Assembly (NCBI RefSeq): GCF_000176855.2
Contig: NC_015138.1
Coordinates: 4,278,001 to 4,342,000, forward strand
Length of the DNA: 64,000 nt
Reading direction: 5' to 3'
Source: Paracidovorax avenae ATCC 19860
GTDB taxonomy: Bacteria; Pseudomonadota; Gammaproteobacteria; Burkholderiales; Burkholderiaceae_C
The translations under genes were made by a program, and so were the position numbers. Each line of letters opens with the position of its first letter. The stretch's first letter is position 1. The notes under the pieces were generated by a model. The model ran no database searches and was not told the origin of the DNA. It worked only from the letters and a program-made list of their open reading frames with translations. This document shows, piece after piece, positions 53,762 to 62,329 of this stretch.

Positions 53762-55405
53762 TCAGCCGATCACGCGGGTGGCGGATGCGTCGAGCTTGGG
53801 CGGGGTTTCGTAGGTATGGAACGGGGCCGGCGACGGCACCTCCCACTCCAGCCCCTCGGCGGCCTCCCACGGGCGCTGGGGTGCAGGCTCGCCCTTGCCG
53901 CGCATGGCGGGCAGCACGACGGCGAGGAAGAAGTACACCTGCATCAGCCCGAAGCCGAAGGCGCCGATGGAGGCCACCATGTTGAAGTCGGCGAACTGCA
54001 TGGGGTAGTCGGCATAGCGGCGCGGCATGCCGGCCAGCCCCAGGAAGTGCATCGGGAAGAAGGTGATGTTGAAGGTGATGAGCGAGCCCCAGAAATGGAT
54101 CTGGCCGCGGCGCTCCGAGTACATCACGCCCGTCCACTTCGGCGCCCAGTAGTAGTAGGCCGCGAACATGGAGAACAGCGAGCCGGCCACCAGCACGTAG
54201 TGGAAGTGGGCCACCACGTAGTAGGTGTCCTGCAGCTGGATGTCGATGGGCGCCATCGAAAGGATGAGGCCGGTGAAGCCGCCCATGGTGAACACGAAGA
54301 TGAAGCCCACGGCGAAGAGCATGGGCGTCTCGAAGGTCATGGAGCCGCGCCACATGGTGGCGATCCAGTTGAAGATCTTCACGGCCGTGGGCACGGAGAT
54401 CAGCATGGTGGCGTACATGAAGAACAGCTGGCCCGTGACCGGCATGCCCGTGGTGAACATGTGGTGGGCCCACACGATGAACGACAGGATGGCGATGGAC
54501 GAGGTGGCATACACCATGGAGGCGTAGCCGAAGAGCTTCTTGCGGCTGAAGGCAGGCACGATCTGGCTGATGATGCCGAAGGCCGGCAGGATCATGATGT
54601 ACACCTCGGGGTGGCCGAAGAACCAGAAGATGTGCTGGTACATCACCGGGTCGCCGCCGCCTGCCGGGTTGAAGAAGCTGGTGCCGAAATGGCGGTCGGT
54701 CAGCGTCATGGTGATGGCACCGGCCAGCACGGGCATCACGGCGATCAGGAGGTAGGCCGTGATGAGCCAGGTCCAGCAGAACATGGGCATCTTCATGAGC
54801 GTCATGCCCGGAGCGCGCATGTTCAGGATGGTCACGATGATGTTGATCGAGCCCATGATGGACGAGGCACCCAGGATGTGCATGGCGAAGATGCCGGCAT
54901 CCATCGACGGGCCCATCTGCAGCGTGAGCGGCGCATAGAGCGTCCAGCCCGCGGCGGGTGCGCCGCCGGGCATGAAGAACGAGCTGACCAGCATCAGCGC
55001 GGCCGGGATCATCAGCCAGAAGCTGAAGTTGTTCATGCGCGCGAAGGCCATGTCGGACGCGCCGATCTGCAGCGGAATCATCCAGTTCGCGAAGCCCACG
55101 AAGGCCGGCATGATGGCGCCGAACACCATGATGAGGCCGTGCATGGTGGTGAGCTGGTTGAAGAGCTCGGGATTCACGATCTGCAGGCCGGGCTGGAACA
55201 GCTCGGCGCGGATCAGCAGCGCCAGGATGCCGCCGATCATCAGCATGGTGAACGAGAACAGCAGGTACAGCGTGCCGATGTCCTTGTGGTTGGTGGCGAA
55301 CACCCAGCGGCGCCAGCCCGTGGGGCCGTGGTGTGCATGGTCGTGGTCGTGGCTGCCGTGGTCGTGGCCGGCGGCATGCCCGGTGGGGTCGAGAACTGCG
55401 CTCAT
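53762..55405 (-). CDS. ctaD: Cytochrome c oxidase subunit I
   Basis: The catalytic subunit, holding heme a and the heme a3-CuB centre. The 547 residues have twelve helices with WVFATNHKDIGTLYLLF, QHIFWFFGHPEVYIMILPAFGIISQIV (CuB His and the cross-linked Tyr region), FIVWAHHMF (His pair), and TYYVVAHFHYVL with the heme-ligand His residues. The N-terminal 28 residues hold eight His in a GHDHGSHDHDHAHH run ahead of the first helix, an uncommon extension. It follows coxB by 27 bases. Confidence 0.97.
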   Translation of the reverse strand: MSAVLDPTGHAAGHDHGSHDHDHAHHGPTGWRRWVFATNHKDIGTLYLLFSFTMLMIGGILALLIRAELFQPGLQIVNPELFNQLTTMHGLIMVFGAIMPAFVGFANWMIPLQIGASDMAFARMNNFSFWLMIPAALMLVSSFFMPGGAPAAGWTLYAPLTLQMGPSMDAGIFAMHILGASSIMGSINIIVTILNMRAPGMTLMKMPMFCWTWLITAYLLIAVMPVLAGAITMTLTDRHFGTSFFNPAGGGDPVMYQHIFWFFGHPEVYIMILPAFGIISQIVPAFSRKKLFGYASMVYATSSIAILSFIVWAHHMFTTGMPVTGQLFFMYATMLISVPTAVKIFNWIATMWRGSMTFETPMLFAVGFIFVFTMGGFTGLILSMAPIDIQLQDTYYVVAHFHYVLVAGSLFSMFAAYYYWAPKWTGVMYSERRGQIHFWGSLITFNITFFPMHFLGLAGMPRRYADYPMQFADFNMVASIGAFGFGLMQVYFFLAVVLPAMRGKGEPAPQRPWEAAEGLEWEVPSPAPFHTYETPPKLDASATRVIG

Positions 55406-55432
55406 GTCGGGTTCCTCAATGCTTTAGCTGTC

Positions 55433-56605
55433 TCACTTGCCACGCTGGGCCACGATTTCCGAGGGCTGGACGATCTGGCCGGTCTTGTTGGACCAGGCGT
55501 TCTTCGTGTAGCTGACCACGGCCGCGAGGTCGGTGTCGCTGAGCTGCGCCCAGGAGGGCATGGCGCCGCCGGCCGCGCCCTTGAGCACGATGTGGATCTG
55601 CTTGGTGTGGTCTTCGTCCTTCACGATGGCCGAGCCGTCGAGCGGCTTGATGGGGCCGGCGCCCTTGCCGTTGGGCTGGTGGCATGCGGCGCAATTGGCG
55701 GCATACACCTTCTCGCCGCGGGCGACGATGTCGGTCAGCGTCCAGACCTTGTTGGGATCGTCGGCCTTGGCGGCGGCCTTCTTCTTCTCGGCGGCGACCC
55801 ACTGGGTGTAGTCGGCGGCGGAGAGCACCTTCACATGGATGGGCATGTAGGCATGCTCCTTGCCACAGAGCTCTGCGCACTGGCCGTAGTAGTCGCCGAC
55901 CTTGTCGGCACGGAACCAGGTGTCGCGCACGAAGCCGGGGATCGCGTCCTGCTTGATGCCGAAAGCCGGCACCATGAACGAATGGATGACGTCGTTGGCG
56001 GTGGTGATCACGCGCACCTTCTTGCCCACGGGCACGACCAGGGGGTTGTCCACCTTGAGCAGGTAGTCCGGCGGCGCATCCGCGACGTTGCCGCTGTCGG
56101 AGAGCCGGCGGTGGCTGCTGTCGAGCGTGGAGATGTAGGCCAGGCCCTGGCCCTCGCCGTTGATGTAGTCGTAGCCCCACTTCCACTGGTAGCCGGTGAC
56201 CTTCACCGTGAGGTCGGCGTTGGTGGTGTCCTTCTGGGCCACGAGCACCTTGGTGGCCGGCAGGGCCATGAGGATCACGATGATGAAGGGGACGATGGTC
56301 CAGATGACCTCGACCGTGACGGACTCGTGGAAGTTGGCAGGCTTGGCGCCCTGCGACTTGCGGTGCTTCCAGATGGAATAGAACATCACCGCGAACACGC
56401 CCACGAAGATCAGCGTGCAGATGACGAGCATCATCCAGTGCAGGAAATGCTGCTCCTCGGCGATGCGTGTGACCGGGGGTGCAAGATTGAGCTGGCGCAC
56501 GGCCGGGCCGCCGGGGAGGTCCTGCACCGCGTGCGCAGCGCCCCCCACCCATGCTCCGCACAGCAGCAGCAACGAAGGCAGCGGGTTGGAAATGCTTTTC
56601 TTCAT
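55433..56605 (-). CDS. coxB: Cytochrome c oxidase subunit II with fused cytochrome c domain
   Basis: The 390-residue protein has a signal peptide, two membrane helices (about 61-82 and 105-125) and the cupredoxin domain with the CuA ligands in YYGQCAELCGKEHAYMPI. After a Lys/Ala-rich linker (EKKKAAAKADDP) comes a C-terminal cytochrome c domain with the heme motif CAACH and a downstream Met in GGAMPSWAQL. The fusion makes this a caa3-like subunit. ATG 56605 (MKKSISNPL) is preferred to the upstream GTG at 56614. The gene heads the oxidase operon. Confidence 0.95.
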   Translation of the reverse strand: MKKSISNPLPSLLLLCGAWVGGAAHAVQDLPGGPAVRQLNLAPPVTRIAEEQHFLHWMMLVICTLIFVGVFAVMFYSIWKHRKSQGAKPANFHESVTVEVIWTIVPFIIVILMALPATKVLVAQKDTTNADLTVKVTGYQWKWGYDYINGEGQGLAYISTLDSSHRRLSDSGNVADAPPDYLLKVDNPLVVPVGKKVRVITTANDVIHSFMVPAFGIKQDAIPGFVRDTWFRADKVGDYYGQCAELCGKEHAYMPIHVKVLSAADYTQWVAAEKKKAAAKADDPNKVWTLTDIVARGEKVYAANCAACHQPNGKGAGPIKPLDGSAIVKDEDHTKQIHIVLKGAAGGAMPSWAQLSDTDLAAVVSYTKNAWSNKTGQIVQPSEIVAQRGK

Positions 56606-57060
56606 AGTTCTCACTTCTCAGCCTCAATTAACCCTTTTCCCCTGGGTGCGCCCGCGTGGGTCGGGCGGCGCCCGAGGGGCATGCGGATTCCGACAGCCGG
56701 GGCGCGGCGGCCCCCGGCCGCGGTGCCCCGGGTTCCGCATGAACCCGGCGTGATCGAACGCGCGGTGCCGGCAGCGCCGCGCGGGTGTCTCTCTCCTGTC
56801 CCTGCATGCACCGGCCAGCCACCCTGCAAGGCGGCCAGCCGTGCATGGCGCAGCATGCCGTCCCCGTGTCGCGATTGCAATAGCGCAGGCGCCATCCGCG
56901 GCCCAGCCCAGTACAAACCATGAGAAGGAAGGAGGCGGCCGTGCGACAGGTCGGCCGGGTCATGGCGCGCGAAGGCGCCACGCACTCGGGCAGGCGCGCG
57001 GCGCGGGGTGCGTGGCCCGTGCATGCTGCGCACGGGCTGGCCAAGCCCCATAACCCGTAA
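56606..57060. other. Long untranslated leader of the oxidase operon
   Basis: About 455 bases between the putative coxB promoter and its start codon. Frames on the minus strand (for example 56611-57051) are Arg/Pro/Gly-rich shadows without recognised features. I see no riboswitch class I can name. The function of such a long leader is open. Confidence 0.45.
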
Positions 57061-57088
57061 ATTGTAGCTTGCGGTTGATTCAGGTCAC
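57061..57088 (-). promoter_or_regulatory. Putative oxidase-operon promoter with overlapping FNR-like site
   Basis: On the minus strand GTGACC (57088-57083) and TACAAT (57066-57061) are 16 bases apart, a plausible sigma-70 promoter. The same segment reads GTGAC-CTGA-ATCAA (57088-57075), matching eight of ten positions of an FNR box and covering the -35 region, where a bound regulator would repress. Confidence 0.45.
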
Positions 57089-57146
57089 CGACCGTAGCCG
57101 CCCGGGAAAACCCGCCGCACGGCGCGGCGCACGGCCGGGGTGGCCG

Positions 57147-58064
57147 TCAGGGCCCGGGCGTGCGCCCCTGGCGCAGCATGGCGCGCATGTCCTGCAGCGA
57201 GACCGCGCTGCTCTCGCTCACCTTGAGCCGCGGGGCGGGCTTGAAGGCATGGCCGTAGATGATCTCGAAGGTGAGCGCGAGCTGCCCCCCGTTGTCTGGG
57301 CTGGCGAGGCGGTCGGCCAGCGCCTGCTCGAGCCGGTCGCGCCAGGCGCGGCCCCGCAGCGCGGGAAAGCGCGCGGGATGGAAGTTGCGGCCGAGTTCGC
57401 GCAGCTCCTGCAGCAGCCGCGCGGGCGTGGCGAAGGTCAGGGTGATGCGCTCCATGTCCATCACGGGCTCCGCGAAGCCCTGCTGGACGAGCATGTCGCC
57501 CCAGTCGTGCATGTCGGTCATGGCGTGCCCCGCGGGCGGCCATCCCAGGGCCGCGTGGAGCGCGTGCAGCTCGCGCACGGTGTCGGGCCCCAGGCAGGAG
57601 AACATGAGGTAGCCGTCCACGGCCAGCGCACGGTGCCAGCGGGCGATCAGCGCCTGCGGATCGGCCGAGAGGTGCAGCGCCATGTTGGCCCAGAGCATCT
57701 GCACTCCGCCGTCCGGGGGCAGGCCGAACCGCGGGGCGCCGGACGCCCAGCGCCCCGGGCTCCACCAGGGCCGCGCAAGCGCCTCGCGGGCCGCCGGCAG
57801 GTGCCGCGGCGCGGTCTCGGCGATCCACGCCACGGCCCCGGGATAGCGGCGGGCCACCAGCCCGTGCCCCTGCAGGCCGCCGCGCACCGGGTCCCAGTCG
57901 GCCCAGGCCGCGGGTGCCTGCCGGATCCACTGCAGCCGGTCTTCCATGCGGCGCGCGACCTCTTCGTGCAGCCACGGGGAGGCAGCGGGCGCGGCCGCAT
58001 GCCAGCGCGCGGCGGCGGCCGGGTCGATGGTGGGGGGAAGCTGGCGGTCGGGGGGCGCGGACAT
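57147..58064 (-). CDS. bioC: BioC-like malonyl-ACP O-methyltransferase
   Basis: BioC methylates malonyl-ACP to open pimelate synthesis for biotin. The 305-residue protein shows the BioC C-terminal features, including MLWANMALHLSADPQALIARWHRALAVDGYLMFSCLGPDTVRELH, HDWGDMLVQQGFAEPVMDMERITLTF and a RNFHP-type segment. The usual SAM motif I (DxGxGxG) is not recognisable; DWDPVRGGLQGHGLVAR stands in its place. It is probably the beta-proteobacterial BioC form. It is 50 kb from bioADF and divergent from comF. Confidence 0.78.
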   Translation of the reverse strand: MSAPPDRQLPPTIDPAAAARWHAAAPAASPWLHEEVARRMEDRLQWIRQAPAAWADWDPVRGGLQGHGLVARRYPGAVAWIAETAPRHLPAAREALARPWWSPGRWASGAPRFGLPPDGGVQMLWANMALHLSADPQALIARWHRALAVDGYLMFSCLGPDTVRELHALHAALGWPPAGHAMTDMHDWGDMLVQQGFAEPVMDMERITLTFATPARLLQELRELGRNFHPARFPALRGRAWRDRLEQALADRLASPDNGGQLALTFEIIYGHAFKPAPRLKVSESSAVSLQDMRAMLRQGRTPGP

Positions 58065-58108
58065 CGGGGGCGGAGGGCGGGAAGCGGGTCGGGCAGTATA
58101 TTGATGCC

Positions 58109-58825
58109 ATGTGGAAGCAGTGGTTCTCGGGGATATCGGACGGGCTCGCGGCCGCCGTCCGTGCGGTGCCCAGCCAGTGCGCGGTCTGCCATGCCTGGCC
58201 GGCGCGCCGCGTGTGCGATGCCTGCGCCGAGCGCTTCGCCCAGCCCCGCCCCCGGTGCACGACCTGCGCCCTGCCCGTGCCCGCGGGCGTGCGCCGGTGC
58301 GGGGACTGCCTGCGCGATCCTCCGCCCCTGTCGGCCTGTGTCGCCGCGGTGGACTACGGCTATCCGTGGTCGGACGCGCTGGCCGGGTTCAAATTCCACT
58401 CCGATCCCGGCTGGGCCGCCAGCCTGGCCCTGCTGGTGCGCGCAGCGCCCTGGACCGAGCCGCTGCTCGATGCGGCGGATGCGGTGTTGCCGATACCGCT
58501 CGCGCCGGAGCGGTTGCGCGAACGCGGCTTCAACCAGTCGGCGCTGCTGGCGGCAGCGCTGTCGCCGGATCGATGCGACGCCCGCACGCTGGTGCGCCTG
58601 CGGGCCGCGCCGGCGCAGAGCAGCCTGTCGCGCGCCGGGCGGCTGCGCAATCTGGACGGCGTGTTCGCCGTGGCGCCGGACCGGGCCGCTCGGGTGCGGG
58701 ACAAACGCATCGTGCTGGTGGACGACGTGATGACCACCGGTGCGACCCTGCACGCTGCCGCACACGTACTGCTGCAGGCCGGTGCCTCCCGGGTGGACGC
58801 GGTGGTGCTGGCGCGCACGGCCTGA
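58109..58825 (+). CDS. comF: ComF family phosphoribosyltransferase-like protein
   Basis: The 238-residue protein has an N-terminal zinc-finger-like set of Cys pairs (CAVCHAWPARRVCDAC, CTTCALPVPAGVRRCGDC) and a C-terminal phosphoribosyltransferase fold ending in the PRPP loop RIVLVDDVMTTGATLH, with RGFNQSALLA upstream. ComF/GntX proteins act in DNA uptake or in using DNA as nutrient. ATG 58109 starts 44 bases from the divergent bioC start; bioC-comF(gntX) pairing is common in proteobacteria. Confidence 0.92.
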   Translation: MWKQWFSGISDGLAAAVRAVPSQCAVCHAWPARRVCDACAERFAQPRPRCTTCALPVPAGVRRCGDCLRDPPPLSACVAAVDYGYPWSDALAGFKFHSDPGWAASLALLVRAAPWTEPLLDAADAVLPIPLAPERLRERGFNQSALLAAALSPDRCDARTLVRLRAAPAQSSLSRAGRLRNLDGVFAVAPDRAARVRDKRIVLVDDVMTTGATLHAAAHVLLQAGASRVDAVVLARTA

Positions 58826-58942
58826 AGGTCGTGGAGGGAGGGCAAATGGCCGGGCCGGCGAGCTGCGCCGCCCGATACATTTTTTTGCAATCTGCCATCC
58901 ACCGCGCCTGGGCGCCCGCACGCTGCGGCACACAATAGGTCC

Positions 58943-59419
58943 ATGTTCCACATCGTCCTCGTCGAACCGGAAATTCCGCCCAACACCGGCAACGTGATCC
59001 GGCTGGCCGCGAATACGGGCTGTACCCTGCACCTGGTGGAACCGCTGGGCTTCTCCATGGAAGACAAGCTCATGAAGCGCGCGGGCCTGGACTACCACGA
59101 GTATGCGGAAGTCCGGCAGCACGCAGGCTGGACGGCTTTCCTGCGCGACGCCCAGCCCAACCCCGAGCGCGTGTTCGCCATGACCACGCACGGGGTGCAC
59201 ACGGTCTACGAGAGCCTGTTCCTCCCGGGAGACTGGTTCGTGTTCGGTGCCGAAAGCCGGGGGTTGCCGCCCGAATTGCGGGACGCCTTCCCGCCCGCCC
59301 AGCGCCTGCGCCTGCCGATGCTCCCGGGCCAGCGCAGCCTCAACCTGTCGAATGCCGTCGCCGTGACGGTGTACGAGGCCTGGCGGCAGAACGGCTTCGC
59401 GCTGCCCGAGCCGGCCTGA
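58943..59419 (+). CDS. trmL: tRNA (cytidine(34)-2'-O)-methyltransferase
   Basis: A 158-residue SPOUT enzyme that methylates the wobble ribose of tRNA-Leu. It begins MFHIVLVEPEIPPNTGNVIRLAANTG and has the knot motifs VFGAESRGLPPEL and LPMLPGQRSLNLSNAVAVTVYEAWRQ, all typical. An intrinsic terminator overlaps the stop codon, and the next gene is convergent. Confidence 0.95.
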   Translation: MFHIVLVEPEIPPNTGNVIRLAANTGCTLHLVEPLGFSMEDKLMKRAGLDYHEYAEVRQHAGWTAFLRDAQPNPERVFAMTTHGVHTVYESLFLPGDWFVFGAESRGLPPELRDAFPPAQRLRLPMLPGQRSLNLSNAVAVTVYEAWRQNGFALPEPA

Positions 59420-59430
59420 AGGCCGGTTTT
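59411..59430 (+). terminator. Terminator overlapping the trmL stop
   Basis: CCGGCC and GGCCGG pair around TGAA, which contains the trmL stop codon, and TTTT follows. The short T-run makes it moderate. Confidence 0.65.
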
Positions 59431-59438
59431 CCACCGCC

Positions 59439-60374
59439 CTACCCCTGTGCCCCCGGGGCCTGCATCGCCTCCTCGATGGAGAGCCGCGTGCGCTGGCTCA
59501 GGAAATCCAGGAAGGCCCGGGTGCGCGCGGGCATGAACTTGCGGCTCGGCAGTGCCGCATACAGCGTGAAGTGCCCCGTGGTCCAGGACTCCAGCACGCG
59601 CACGAGCCGGCCGCTGCGCAGGTAGGGCGCCGTCAGGTCGAGCGGCTGCGAACTGATGCCCGCCCCGTCCAGCGTGGCGCGCAGCAGCGTGTCGATGTGG
59701 TTGGATACGCACACAGGCTGGACCGCGACTTCCACCGCACGCCCTTCGTCCCCGCCCTCGAGCAGGCGCATCACGCCGGGCCGGGTCTCGGAACGCCGCC
59801 GCAGCAGGCACTGGTGGTGCTTCAGGTCTTCCGGCACCTGCGGAATGCCGTGCGCGCGCAGGTACTCGGGCGAGGCGCAGACGATGCCGTCGAGCGAGAC
59901 GATGGGCCGGGCGATGACGTTGGCGTTGAAGCGCTCGTCGGCACCGAGCAGGGTGATGTCGTAGTCGCCGATCGGCGGGTCGAGCGAAGCATCGGCGTGG
60001 ATCTCCAGCGTGACCCGCGGATGGGCCTGGCGGAAGCCGGCGACCAGCGGGGCCAGGATGTGCACGGCCAGCGCCGGTGGCGCGAGAAGGCGCAGCACGC
60101 CGGCGATCTCGGACGTGTGCGCCTGGGCGACGGCGAAGGCCTCGTCCACGTCGGCCAGGATGCTGCGCACCCGCAGCAGGTAGGCCTCCCCGGCTTCCGT
60201 GAGCGACACCCTGCGGGTGGTGCGCTGCAGCAGCCGCGTGCCGATGTGGTCCTCCAGGTCGGCCACCAGCCGGGTGACGGCGGCGGGTGACAGGTCGAGC
60301 GCCCGTGCGGCAGCCGCGAAGCCGCCTTCGTCCGCCACGGACTGGAAGACGCGCATGGTGAGCAATCTATCCAT
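59439..60374 (-). CDS. LysR-family transcriptional regulator
   Basis: The 311-residue protein has the winged helix-turn-helix start MRVFQSVADEGGFAAAARALDLSPAAVTRLVADLEDHIGTRLLQRTTRRVSLTEAG and an effector-binding domain. It is of the large CrgA/AaeR-like subgroup. A perfect 12-bp inverted repeat sits 16 bases upstream of its start, in the gap shared with the divergent DUF4148 gene, so it probably controls itself and perhaps that neighbour. The inducer is unknown. Confidence 0.93.
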   Translation of the reverse strand: MDRLLTMRVFQSVADEGGFAAAARALDLSPAAVTRLVADLEDHIGTRLLQRTTRRVSLTEAGEAYLLRVRSILADVDEAFAVAQAHTSEIAGVLRLLAPPALAVHILAPLVAGFRQAHPRVTLEIHADASLDPPIGDYDITLLGADERFNANVIARPIVSLDGIVCASPEYLRAHGIPQVPEDLKHHQCLLRRRSETRPGVMRLLEGGDEGRAVEVAVQPVCVSNHIDTLLRATLDGAGISSQPLDLTAPYLRSGRLVRVLESWTTGHFTLYAALPSRKFMPARTRAFLDFLSQRTRLSIEEAMQAPGAQG

Positions 60375-60389
60375 GATCGCAATGAAGGG

Positions 60390-60425
60390 AATTCATGAAA
60401 TCAGATTATTTCAATTTCATGAATT
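60390..60425. promoter_or_regulatory. Perfect 12-bp inverted repeat, probable LysR operator
   Basis: AATTCATGAAAT (60390-60401), 12 bases, then its exact complement ATTTCATGAATT (60414-60425). Each arm itself contains the palindrome TTCATGAA, and the two octamers are 24 bp apart. The stretch is very AT-rich against the 68% GC background and lies 16 bases upstream of the LysR gene start. Confidence 0.75.
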
Positions 60426-60605
60426 AATCATTGCCACCGATGCTGTTTTTCTGGGGGTTAACCCTGCGTACAGTCGAACCCATCGATGAGCGACCCGTCG
60501 GGCTCACCGAGGCAGGACAAGACCGGCGCCGCGCCTCCGCGCAGCAAGCCGGCCTTGCCCGGACATTCCCCGACGCACGGACAGACCGCCTGAAAGGACC
60601 ACACC

Positions 60606-60932
60606 ATGAACCGCAAGCCTCTTGCCATTGCCGCCGCCCTGCTCGCCCTGAGCGCCTTCTCCGCCCAGGCCGACACGCGCATCCAGGGCGACTGGAACAA
60701 CTACCCGGCCGTGAACGACAGCACCCCCAGCACGCTGACGCGCGAAGCCGTGATCGCCGACCTGGTGGCCGCCCGCCAGAACGGCACGCTGCCGCGCGGC
60801 GGCGACTGGACCGATGTTCCCGCTCCGCTGGCCCTGTCCAATGGCAACACCCAGGTGGTGACCCGCGAACAGGTGCGCGCCGAAGCCATCGCGGCCGCCC
60901 GCTCGCACGAGATCGTCAGCGGCGACCATTGA
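60606..60932 (+). CDS. DUF4148 exported protein
   Basis: The 108-residue protein has a cleavable signal peptide (LAIAAALLALSAFSAQA) and the DUF4148 pattern of two LTREAVIADLVAARQNGTLP- and VTREQVRAEAIAAAR-type helices. These are small periplasmic proteins abundant in Burkholderiales, of unknown function. The gene starts 231 bases from the divergent LysR gene and is followed by an intrinsic terminator. Confidence 0.9.
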   Translation: MNRKPLAIAAALLALSAFSAQADTRIQGDWNNYPAVNDSTPSTLTREAVIADLVAARQNGTLPRGGDWTDVPAPLALSNGNTQVVTREQVRAEAIAAARSHEIVSGDH

Positions 60933-60993
60933 GACCGCGCCGCGGCGACCTGCACCCCGGCGACGGGACGTGCGGGCGCCGCACGCAACCGCA

Positions 60994-61027
60994 AGCCCGC
61001 CCATGGCTCCGGCCCGGCGGGCTTTTT
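60994..61027 (+). terminator. Intrinsic terminator after the DUF4148 gene
   Basis: AGCCCGCC and GGCGGGCT pair around a 14-base loop, followed by TTTT. It lies about 60 bases after the stop codon. Confidence 0.72.
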
Positions 61028-61072
61028 CACGCCTGCACGGCGCCCGCGCGAAGCGGGCCTGTGTTCAAACGA

Positions 61073-61540
61073 TCAGGGCTTCGCGCCGTAGTTCCGGGTG
61101 AGGGATTCGGCCACGCACACGGGCTTGTCGACGCCCTCGCGCTCGATCGTGGCCTGCCAGGTCATCTGCACGCCATCGGGCGGCGCAGGCTCGCAGGCCT
61201 GCAGCATGAGCCGCGCCCGCAACCGGCTTCCGACGGGCACGGGCGACATGAAGCGCACGCGGTTGAGGCCGTAGTTGACACCCATGCGCGCGCCCTCGAT
61301 ATCGAAGGCCGCCTCGAAGAAGCGCGGCAGCAGCGACAGCGTCAGGAAGCCGTGGGCGATGGGCCCGCCGAAAGGCCCCTGTGCGGCACGCTCCGGATCG
61401 ACATGGATCCACTGGTGGTCGCCCGTGGCCTCGGCGAACCGGTTCACCTGCTCCTGCGTGACGGTGATCCACTCGGTGACGGCCACCTCGCTGCCGACGC
61501 AGGCCGCCAGTTCGGAATACGAATGAAAGGTCTTCTTCAT
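61073..61540 (-). CDS. MaoC family (R)-specific enoyl hydratase-like protein
   Basis: The 155-residue single hot-dog protein has the hydratase motif FAEATGDHQWIHVDPERAAQGPFGGPIAHGFLTLSL, with Asp and His at the catalytic positions, and VNYGLNRVRFMSPVPVGSRLRAR. Such enzymes hydrate trans-2-enoyl-CoA, for beta-oxidation or polyhydroxyalkanoate supply. No fatty-acid genes adjoin it. The ATG at 61540 gives the usual MKKTFHSYSEL start. Confidence 0.92.
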   Translation of the reverse strand: MKKTFHSYSELAACVGSEVAVTEWITVTQEQVNRFAEATGDHQWIHVDPERAAQGPFGGPIAHGFLTLSLLPRFFEAAFDIEGARMGVNYGLNRVRFMSPVPVGSRLRARLMLQACEPAPPDGVQMTWQATIEREGVDKPVCVAESLTRNYGAKP

Positions 61541-61596
61541 GCCCGCACTGTAGTGGGCGGGCCTCGCCGCGGCGTGTCGGCCCGGCGACAGCGCCG

Positions 61597-62217
61597 TCAG
61601 CCTGCGGAGAGCCAGTCGCAGATGGGCTTCCACTGCTCCAGGTCGCGCGCGACCCGGCCGGGCGAGACATCGAACAGCGACAGCCCCTGCGCCGCGAGGT
61701 GGATGTAGTTCTGGGTGTCGCGGAGCATGCCCAGGACGGGCAGCCCCAGCCCCTCCACGAATTCCTGCAGCTTGTCGGCGGCGATGGTGCGCGAGTCCAC
61801 GCGCATGCCGACGATGCCGATCTGCGTGGACGCCGCCTGCCGGTGGGCCGCCAGTTCGTCGAGGAAGCTGCGCGTGGCGAAGATGTCGAAGACGCTGGGC
61901 TGCAGCGGCACCACCACCTTGTCCGCAAGCTTGAGCACCTCCTTGAGCGGCGCGCCGTGCAGGCCGGCCGGGGTGTCCAGCACCGCATGGGTGGCGTCGC
62001 GCGGGGGGCGCGGCACGGCGCCGGCGGGCGTTTCCCAGTCGGCGATGGCGCGCGCGGCCGGCGGCCGCAGGCTGCGCCAGAGGCGGGACGACTGCTGGGG
62101 GTCCAGGTCGCCGAGGGCGACGGTGTGCCCCTGGCTCGCGAAATAGCCGGCCACGTTCATGGCTAGCGTGGACTTGCCGACACCCCCTTTGGGGTTTGCC
62201 ACTGCGATCACGGGCAT
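61597..62217 (-). CDS. ParA-family ATPase
   Basis: A 206-residue MinD/ParA-type ATPase with the deviant Walker A motif [20 protein letters not shown], Walker A' [11 protein letters not shown] and DTPAGLHG as the Walker B region. It lacks a DNA-binding N-terminal extension and has no parB neighbour, so it is an orphan. Similar short ParA proteins position chemoreceptors, carboxysomes or other cargo. The cargo is not evident from context. Confidence 0.92.
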   Translation of the reverse strand: MPVIAVANPKGGVGKSTLAMNVAGYFASQGHTVALGDLDPQQSSRLWRSLRPPAARAIADWETPAGAVPRPPRDATHAVLDTPAGLHGAPLKEVLKLADKVVVPLQPSVFDIFATRSFLDELAAHRQAASTQIGIVGMRVDSRTIAADKLQEFVEGLGLPVLGMLRDTQNYIHLAAQGLSLFDVSPGRVARDLEQWKPICDWLSAG

Positions 62218-62329
62218 GTGCGACTCCTCGATGGCGGAACTCGTTCGGTACGGGACGCCGATGGTAGCGCCACGGCGTGACGGCGCAAACCGTCCGTGGC
62301 AGCAGTGTGGCCGTGCAGGCAGCCCCGTG

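Noticed and set aside
53816..56923. 1035-codon plus-strand frame across the oxidase genes
   Set aside because: It is the reverse shadow of ctaD and coxB, with His/Glu-rich low-complexity translation and no ribosome-binding site.
56611..57051. 146-codon minus-strand frame upstream of coxB
   Set aside because: Arg/Gly/Pro-rich translation, no conserved feature, and its start lies almost at the putative transcription start.
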